From NCBI GenBank assembly GCA_041650035.1, contig JBAZLY010000007.1, positions 1 through 47,383 on the forward strand: a DNA stretch of 47,383 nt. Reading direction: 5' to 3'. Position 1 is the first letter of the stretch. Every line of letters begins with the position of its first letter. The notes below the pieces were generated by a model. The model was not told the origin of the DNA. It made no database searches and saw only the letters and a program-made list of their open reading frames with translations. The stretch is from JAQUQI01 sp041650035. GTDB taxonomy: Bacteria > Omnitrophota > Gorgyraeia > JABMRG01. Positions 41,844 to 47,383 of the stretch are shown piece after piece. The position numbers and the translations under genes are program-made.

Positions 41844-44276
41844 TCACGCGGCGCTCCGGATCATTTCGTCTATTTTATTTTTTACAACATCCCGCCCAAG
41901 CCTCATACCGTTTTCAACATGATTGATATTGCGATCTGTAGCAACGCCCGGTTCAAAACGCTCTATCATCCTTTCGGCGAACAGGATCTTGTCCGGTCTA
42001 TTTTGTCCTTTAGCCGTGTCCAGCAAAGCCCTTGATTCCTTAAGAATATGGTCCACTGCCTTTTTACGGTACCATTGCATAAATGAAACGCCTCCGCTTA
42101 ATTCAACCAGCATATCCTTTTGTTCTTTGCAGATACCGGTTATGTTCTCCATCGTCAAATCTTCTATCTCTGTAGAGCCCTTCCTGTAACCCCACATCCT
42201 TAAACCCGTGATATTGCCATTCGCGGTCCGTTTAAAAAAAGTAACTATAGCGCCCATATCGGAATATCCTTCCGACATTTCATTATCTATATTGGCAAGG
42301 CCGCTGCCCGAAGCTGGATAAAGATATATCCAAGGTAAGGCCGTGGACCGGTCTTCGAATTTTTTTCGTTCATTATGCCCCCAAAATACTAAGAAAGACG
42401 ATTCCCTGTCCACGAAGACCTGGTTGACATGGCCCAGGATCTCATGCCCCAGGCTTTCAAGCCCGCCGGCATCAACAAACTGTCTCACGGAAACAGCCTT
42501 TGCGTAAGCGGTCTTATCCGAATACCAGTCATTGATCGTTGTAAATATCCCACCCAGCTTACCCCACACCTCTTTCCGGAATTCCGCGGAATCCGGTAAA
42601 GCATCCATATCCTCAAAAAAACTTCTGACATCCTCTGCCATCAATTCCAGGGCGGGAAGGCCTCTCAAGCCCTTATAAAAAACCGCAAAACCGCCGTTTT
42701 TGTAATCTATGGGTAATATATTATGCATATGAAGATTGCCAAGTATATCAACATAAAATAGCCTGAAATTTTTTAGTTCCCATAATGCCGCGTCAACGAT
42801 CTCCCTGTCCTGGCGGTAATTATCAAGATTGACTTCATTAAAATGGATAAGCGGGATACTCATGGGAGCTATGTCGCAAAAATATTTTTGATTAATCTCC
42901 ATTATAACACTGTTATATTCTTTCTTTTTAAGCCTTAGATACGACAGTGTCTCGCGAAGTATATCCGGCAAGGCCAATTCATCCTGCCGTGAATAAGAAG
43001 GATTGTCTTTATTTAATTCATTTTCTTTCCGTATATCGGCATTTTTTTTCTTTAGTTCCTTTAATTCTTTTTCGAATCTTTCCCGCACAATGCTTAAATC
43101 AATTGGCGGCAATTTTTCGCGATATTTCATCAATCCAACGTTAATATTGGCAAGGGATTGGTTAAACCGTTTTTCGTTTATCCTTTCCAGCTCTATGTCC
43201 CCCCATCCGGAATGGGCGAAGGCGTCTTTGGACCAATAACCTATACCATGCGTTTTTTCAAAGCTAACACCCATATCCTCTGGAAGGAAATGTATCCCGA
43301 GCACAGACATCGTGCGCCAGAAATCATGATTTCCAATAAAAGGCTTTGCCTTTCCGCTTTCTCTTAACCACTTGACAAACTCCAAGACCTGGACAGGCTC
43401 ATTGCCCCTGTCATATTTATCATTAAGGCCTATAAACCTTATGCACTCATCCCCTATAATAATACCGCGCCTTAACAGGCTTGTCTTCAGGTCATCGAGG
43501 TTTTTAATCTCTGAATAGATATCCGGCGGCAGGCCTAAGGCAAAACCAGCCAAGCTCATCGCCCTTCGAGAGCCACCGTGCAAATCCTGCATGGTAGCTA
43601 CCACCGGCAGCCTTCCTTCGCCGGGCGCGTTTAATTCCTTATCTATCTGTTCCACCAGATAAGCCTGTTCAAGCATCCTGCGCTCCGAGTCCCAAAAATC
43701 AAATATAAGGGCAAAACAAAACCGGATATAGCGGTTTTCCAATATGGAATAAAGATACTCTGATTCAGACAGAATATTAGCCAGTTCATAATATTGCTCC
43801 GGACTTATGGAGATCTTGCCGCTTCCTGTTGACGATATTTTTAATGACTTATATATATATTTAATAACATTATGGACATTACGATTAACATCATTACTGC
43901 AGACCAGGGAACAATAAGCCAGGCGAGAATTAATAGGCAATTCATATAACCTATGTTTCTCAAAGACCTCTTTCATCTTATCCTGCAGGAGTGTCATAAA
44001 ACAATTATTTCCGCTTTTCTGGTGCATACAAACTACATTTTGCTCTCTCCAGTCATTCATCTCATCCACAGCCGATAAAAGATCCGCTGTTCTAACCGCG
44101 CTATTATCATAGCCCTTCAAAAGATCGCCTATTATCCCGCGGGCAAGCGCCTCATTGGATGACATAGGCCTTAACGCGTAAGCCGCTGTATCAACTGCCA
44201 AAATCCCGCCATTTAAGACTATGCCGTCAATAAAAAACATCACTGCCCAAAAAAACAAAAAAAACCTGGTTCTCAT
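41844..44276 (-). CDS. Large exported calcineurin-like metallophosphatase, class III FBPase-like
   Basis: 810 aa. A signal peptide (residues 1 to about 33) is followed by ALRPMSSNEALARG. Metallophosphatase motifs are in order: DLHGG (231-235), NDKYDRG (285-291) and GNHDFW (315-320). After a charged helical insert (about 365-455) come LGNLHMHNILP (about 512-522) and HEILGH (611-616). The DxH...DRG...GNHD...GNLxxHxxxP order recalls class III fructose-1,6-bisphosphatase, but the similarity is remote and the protein appears exported, so the substrate is open. The usual GD of the second motif is ND. AAGGAG precedes the ATG and there is a dedicated promoter. Confidence 0.75.
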   Translation of the reverse strand: MRTRFFLFFWAVMFFIDGIVLNGGILAVDTAAYALRPMSSNEALARGIIGDLLKGYDNSAVRTADLLSAVDEMNDWREQNVVCMHQKSGNNCFMTLLQDKMKEVFEKHRLYELPINSRLAYCSLVCSNDVNRNVHNVIKYIYKSLKISSTGSGKISISPEQYYELANILSESEYLYSILENRYIRFCFALIFDFWDSERRMLEQAYLVEQIDKELNAPGEGRLPVVATMQDLHGGSRRAMSLAGFALGLPPDIYSEIKNLDDLKTSLLRRGIIIGDECIRFIGLNDKYDRGNEPVQVLEFVKWLRESGKAKPFIGNHDFWRTMSVLGIHFLPEDMGVSFEKTHGIGYWSKDAFAHSGWGDIELERINEKRFNQSLANINVGLMKYREKLPPIDLSIVRERFEKELKELKKKNADIRKENELNKDNPSYSRQDELALPDILRETLSYLRLKKKEYNSVIMEINQKYFCDIAPMSIPLIHFNEVNLDNYRQDREIVDAALWELKNFRLFYVDILGNLHMHNILPIDYKNGGFAVFYKGLRGLPALELMAEDVRSFFEDMDALPDSAEFRKEVWGKLGGIFTTINDWYSDKTAYAKAVSVRQFVDAGGLESLGHEILGHVNQVFVDRESSFLVFWGHNERKKFEDRSTALPWIYLYPASGSGLANIDNEMSEGYSDMGAIVTFFKRTANGNITGLRMWGYRKGSTEIEDLTMENITGICKEQKDMLVELSGGVSFMQWYRKKAVDHILKESRALLDTAKGQNRPDKILFAERMIERFEPGVATDRNINHVENGMRLGRDVVKNKIDEMIRSAA

Positions 44277-44354
44277 TTCCGCTCCTTATAAAATAAAAAG
44301 CTGTTATGATTAATTAATAATCTTATTATTTAATATTTATAAAAGTTTGTTTTA

Positions 44355-44383
44355 ACTATAACATATCTAAAACGGGGAGTCAA
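44355..44383 (-). promoter_or_regulatory. Promoter of the exported metallophosphatase gene
   Basis: Minus strand TTGACT (44378-44383), 17 bp, TATAGT (44355-44360). The leader of about 72 nt is very AT-rich. Confidence 0.75.
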
Positions 44384-44476
44384 GCCATAATATAAAATTT
44401 GTGATTTTTTAAGACGCGGGCAATTCTGGGCAGATCAACATAACAAATAAAATATAATATAAATAACCCCTGAAAC

Positions 44477-44502
44477 AAAAAAACGATAAGCCGGCATGGC
44501 CT
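44477..44502 (-). terminator. Possible terminator after the flavoprotein gene
   Basis: On the minus strand AGGCC/GGCTT form a 5-bp stem (one G-U) with loop ATGCC; after ATCG a run of seven T follows. It lies about 24 nt after the stop codon. The short stem and offset make it a weak candidate. Confidence 0.4.
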
Positions 44503-44525
44503 GTGAAAATCTCTACAATCCCTCT

Positions 44526-45770
44526 TCATCCCACAGCAGAACTATATCCGGCAAGATACCCTGTAGAAAATGCCGCCTGCAAATTGAAGCCGCCTGTATC
44601 AGCATCAATATCTATCATTTCCCCGCAAAAATACAGGCCCTTTATCCCCCGATACCGCATTGTTCGGGGGTCAATATCATTAAGGCACACCCCGCCTCTG
44701 GTTATAATGGCGTCTTCAAACCCGTGACAGCCCTTTATGTTCAGCTCAAACCTCTTTAATAAGGCCGCTATTCGGGCGCGTTCGATTTTAAGCAAACGGC
44801 TTAAATCTTTACCAGGGTCAAACCCAAGCACGCTGACAAAAATATCTGACATCCGCATAGGCAAAAATTGGCGCATAAGGCCGCGCAACGATAAATTAGG
44901 CGATATCCTAACCTGGCGCAATACCCTCTCCTGTATCTGGGCCTCTGAAAGCGCCGGCTTTATATCCAAAAAGGCCTTAACCTGCTGCTTGTTTTCAAGC
45001 CAGTCAAAAACCTTGGCGCTGGCGGATAATACTAAAGGCCCGGAGATTCCTTTGTTTGTGAAAACAATCTCTCCCGTATCTGTTAATAATACATTACCCG
45101 CTGATGACTGAAATCTTATCCTGATATTCCTTAATGAGAGTCCATTCAGTCCGTAATTATCGCGGCATACAAGAGGGGTAAGAGCGGGTTTGAATTTAGT
45201 TAACCTGATATCATGCCTCTTTAAGACCATAAACCATTTTCCGTCCGACCCTGTAAGCGGATAGGAGGCGCCGCCTAAACAAAGTATCACCTTGCCCCCG
45301 GTTATTGTCTCGGAATTGTTAACGATAACACCTTTTATTTCGCCTTCACGGACAACGAGGTCATTGAATAGCACACCTGTCAGCAAATCTACGCGCTTGC
45401 GGCGCATCTCATCTTCCAGCGCGCCCAGGACAAAGGACGCTTTATCGGAAACTGGAAAAACCCTGTTTTGCCTTTCAACCTTTAAGTCCACTCCTTTTTT
45501 TTTAAAAAAATCCATCAGTTCACTGACAAAAAATATCTTAAACGCGTCCCTTAAGAACTCTCCATTTTTGTTAAAATGAGAAAGAAACTCATCTATCCGG
45601 CAAACATTGGTCAGATTGCAGCGGCCTTTACCGCTTAATAAAAGCTTTCTGCCGGGCAAATGATTACGCTCTATCAAGGTGACCTTAGCGCCTGATGCGG
45701 CCGCGCTTATTGACGCCATCATACCGGCAGGGCCTGCGCCAACAACTACTACGTGATTTGTTTCAGACAT
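44526..45770 (-). CDS. HI0933/BaiN-family NAD(P)/FAD-dependent oxidoreductase
   Basis: 414 aa. Motifs are VVVVGAGPAGMMASISAA (FAD), ERNHLPGRKLLLSGKGRCN (the family GRK...SGxGRCN signature), LCLGGASYP, TNKGISGPLVL, ITRGGVCLNDIDP and GLYFCGEMIDIDADTGGFN (in part). The family is widespread but poorly characterised; BaiN is one member. It is likely a cytoplasmic flavoprotein reductase. It lies downstream of the batE gene, 47 nt away. Confidence 0.93.
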   Translation of the reverse strand: MSETNHVVVVGAGPAGMMASISAAASGAKVTLIERNHLPGRKLLLSGKGRCNLTNVCRIDEFLSHFNKNGEFLRDAFKIFFVSELMDFFKKKGVDLKVERQNRVFPVSDKASFVLGALEDEMRRKRVDLLTGVLFNDLVVREGEIKGVIVNNSETITGGKVILCLGGASYPLTGSDGKWFMVLKRHDIRLTKFKPALTPLVCRDNYGLNGLSLRNIRIRFQSSAGNVLLTDTGEIVFTNKGISGPLVLSASAKVFDWLENKQQVKAFLDIKPALSEAQIQERVLRQVRISPNLSLRGLMRQFLPMRMSDIFVSVLGFDPGKDLSRLLKIERARIAALLKRFELNIKGCHGFEDAIITRGGVCLNDIDPRTMRYRGIKGLYFCGEMIDIDADTGGFNLQAAFSTGYLAGYSSAVG

Positions 45771-45817
45771 GCGATACCGCTTTTATGGACATATTATTAA
45801 AAAATATTGTTAAATTA

Positions 45818-46582
45818 TCACACTTTCTCAATCCCGGCCGCCTTTACCCACCCCTGTCTGCCGTCAGGCCTTTTTATCCTCACCCACTCGTTACCGCATC
45901 CAATAGGCGCAACCTCCTGGCCTGCATCCAGTAAAAAATGAACTGTGGCTGTATCAAAAGGTTCAAATCTCGCCTCAAGTTCCTCTTGAACGACTACGGC
46001 CCTTTTGTCCAGATAGTTTTCTTTCAGGGTAAAATAAAACACAATGCAAAATACGGCCAGCAATACCGAGGCGAGTAGCTCCAGATAAATCAAATACCCC
46101 CTGCCGCGGCCCTTTATGATGATAACCAAGGCTGCCAACGCAGACAAATAATACAAAGAGATAACAATGTAAGTCGCGGCATCCAGTGTAAGCCTTGTTG
46201 ACAACCGCAAGGCCAAGGACATGAACGGATTCAAATGTCGCGTCCTTATATTATTGCGCACAAGTGAACGCGCATATTCTATATTGGATATAAGGTCGGG
46301 ATCTCGCGGCATTAATCTTAAGGCCCTTAGATAGTTGGCTATCGCCCGGCCAAGATCATTATTTTTAAAGTATGCATTGCCCAGATTATAATATAGAGCC
46401 CCGGATTCAAGCCCTCTATCTAAAATCTCGTTATAACCGGATATAGCCTGTCCGTAATCCCCGTGTGCGTAATCTATGTTTGATTTTATATACAATTCCC
46501 TCTCAACGGCAAAATCCGCGGCATACGCGCGCATGGAAAGTGCCTGCAGAAAAAATACTACCAGGATATATTTGATTTTCAT
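45818..46582 (-). CDS. batE: BatE-like TPR and SH3-domain membrane protein
   Basis: 254 aa. A signal/anchor (1-21), TPR repeats (DYAHGDYGQAISGYNEIL, LYYNLGNAYFKNNDLGRAIA, about 36-105), two TM helices (about 132-155 and 165-185) and a C-terminal SH3-like domain (about 190-254, ending RQGWVKAAGIEKV). This layout is that of BatE in Bat (Bacteroides aerotolerance) operons. Its ATG overlaps the stop of the BatD gene upstream as ATGA. It probably works with BatD and MoxR/BatA/B proteins outside the window. Confidence 0.85.
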   Translation of the reverse strand: MKIKYILVVFFLQALSMRAYAADFAVERELYIKSNIDYAHGDYGQAISGYNEILDRGLESGALYYNLGNAYFKNNDLGRAIANYLRALRLMPRDPDLISNIEYARSLVRNNIRTRHLNPFMSLALRLSTRLTLDAATYIVISLYYLSALAALVIIIKGRGRGYLIYLELLASVLLAVFCIVFYFTLKENYLDKRAVVVQEELEARFEPFDTATVHFLLDAGQEVAPIGCGNEWVRIKRPDGRQGWVKAAGIEKV

Positions 46583-47383
46583 CTTACCGATCTTTCCAGT
46601 TTGTCCACAATGGATTTAAATAATTCATACGGCCTCGTCATCTCTTTGGTCTGCGCCTTTAGCGGGGCATACCGGGCCATATCACAAATATTAAAAAATT
46701 CCTCTATTTCTTTTATAATATCATCCGCTACGCCGTCCCTGCGAAGGTTAGAAACAATATCTTTTGTCATACCCGCGGCCGGAAGATGGAATTTGTCGCC
46801 TAAATATTCTTTCAGGGCCTTTATTGCTCGTTCAAAAAACCTATCCCTGCTGCCTTTAGCTATTGCATTACGCAATTCTTTTATGTTTTTTAACGCGATC
46901 TTATAGGCGCGGCATTTTCGCGCGTATTTTATATCGGAATCAAGCCGCGCGCGCCTGCGCTTAATTATCAACGTTGACAGCACAAGAATAAAAGGCACAA
47001 ATACTGCGGCAAAAAACAAGCTGTGGAAACAAAACGGCTTTTTGGCAGGCCTCAACAACCCCGGGCCTTCTTTGATATAAACAATATCCCTGCCCAATGC
47101 CTCAATATGCCCCGAATCGCGACTGTCCGCGGTCCCGGCTGATGACACTGTCGGCCGCCGGGCTGGGTCTTCGCGTAACGGCACCACCTCCACGGGTATA
47201 GCCGGTTGAGTGACAACCTTATACATTTTAACCGCGGGATCAAAATAACTAAAACTAACGGCAGGTATCTCTTTTACTGAATCACTTACGGGAATAATAA
47301 CCTGCTGGAAACACTTTCTTGATGATGCTTGGGAAACCTCCGGCTCATATCGTTTAAAACCGCTGTCTTTTCCCAGGTCGGGC
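46579..47383 (-). CDS. batD: BatD-like protein (3' part only)
   Basis: 267 codons before the stop; the frame is open to the right edge without a start, so the gene is 5'-truncated by the window. The visible part starts in a beta-rich periplasmic region (IPAVSFSYFDPAVKMYKVV, the YFDP-x-KY pattern typical of BatD), then a linker, one TM helix (FFAAVFVPFILVLSTLII), and a cytoplasmic helical domain (about the last 130 residues) with KALKEYLGDKFHLPAAGMT. BatD proteins act with MoxR ATPases and von Willebrand A proteins in the envelope. Confidence 0.85.
   Translation of the reverse strand, partial: PDLGKDSGFKRYEPEVSQASSRKCFQQVIIPVSDSVKEIPAVSFSYFDPAVKMYKVVTQPAIPVEVVPLREDPARRPTVSSAGTADSRDSGHIEALGRDIVYIKEGPGLLRPAKKPFCFHSLFFAAVFVPFILVLSTLIIKRRRARLDSDIKYARKCRAYKIALKNIKELRNAIAKGSRDRFFERAIKALKEYLGDKFHLPAAGMTKDIVSNLRRDGVADDIIKEIEEFFNICDMARYAPLKAQTKEMTRPYELFKSIVDKLERSVR

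Overview
The window looks like chromosomal DNA from a Gram-negative-type, lipopolysaccharide-style diderm bacterium of an uncultivated lineage. My best guess is Omnitrophota (candidate phylum OP3). This rests on the gene mixture: Mla lipid transport, Bat proteins, a TreT-type trehalose synthase beside a DUF5752 protein, archaeal-like UPF0280 and adenosine-specific kinase genes, and exported proteins that carry an LRPM-like tag just after the signal peptide. No rRNA or marker phylogeny is available here, so the assignment is an inference. The genetic code looks standard, with TGA, TAA and TAG all used as stops. Starts are mostly ATG, with several GTG or TTG. Almost all genes lie on the minus strand.

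Left part (1-9.1 kb): the 5' half of a NIL-domain ferredoxin-type gene and a UPF0280 gene (a pair linked to non-canonical homocysteine synthesis in methanogens), a divergent GH94-like protein whose usual catalytic Asp is Asn, leuS, tRNA-Ala(GGC) and tRNA-Leu(CAA) with clear promoters, a STAS protein, and a TonB-dependent receptor whose promoter predicts a leaderless mRNA.

9.2-19 kb is one long co-directional run behind a good promoter at 19010-19038: PilZ, a PAP2-like protein, L,D-transpeptidase, accA, an RsbW-like kinase, an RsbV/MlaB-like STAS protein, mlaE, mlaF, mlaD, a FecR-domain protein, a beta-barrel protein and a CHASE2-SpoIIE phosphatase. A complete partner-switching set (kinase, antagonist, phosphatase) therefore frames an Mla lipid-transport module and a FecR/barrel/CHASE2 envelope-sensing module. 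This is the best candidate for an undescribed system in the window.

19-24 kb is a folate/one-carbon operon, purH-folC-mnmE-folE. 24-28.1 kb holds a coiled-coil lipoprotein, an MscS-TM-type protein, a small membrane protein with a textbook terminator, a nested inverted-repeat element, a secreted HEAT-repeat protein, and a 36-codon remnant that may share its C-terminal tail. 28.1-35.5 kb holds bioY, adenosine-specific kinase, ferredoxin, a TlpA/CcdA thiol-redox pair, treT with DUF5752, a receiver domain lacking its phospho-acceptor Asp, trxB and a radical SAM protein. 35.6-37.45 kb is a decayed two-component locus (a multi-PAS histidine kinase and an HTH-receiver regulator, both pseudogenes). 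37.6-47.4 kb holds purC, a pyruvate kinase without the C-terminal domain, OmpA-LysM and LysM-amidase wall proteins, a large exported metallophosphatase, a BaiN/HI0933-type flavoprotein, and batE plus the 3' part of batD at the right edge.
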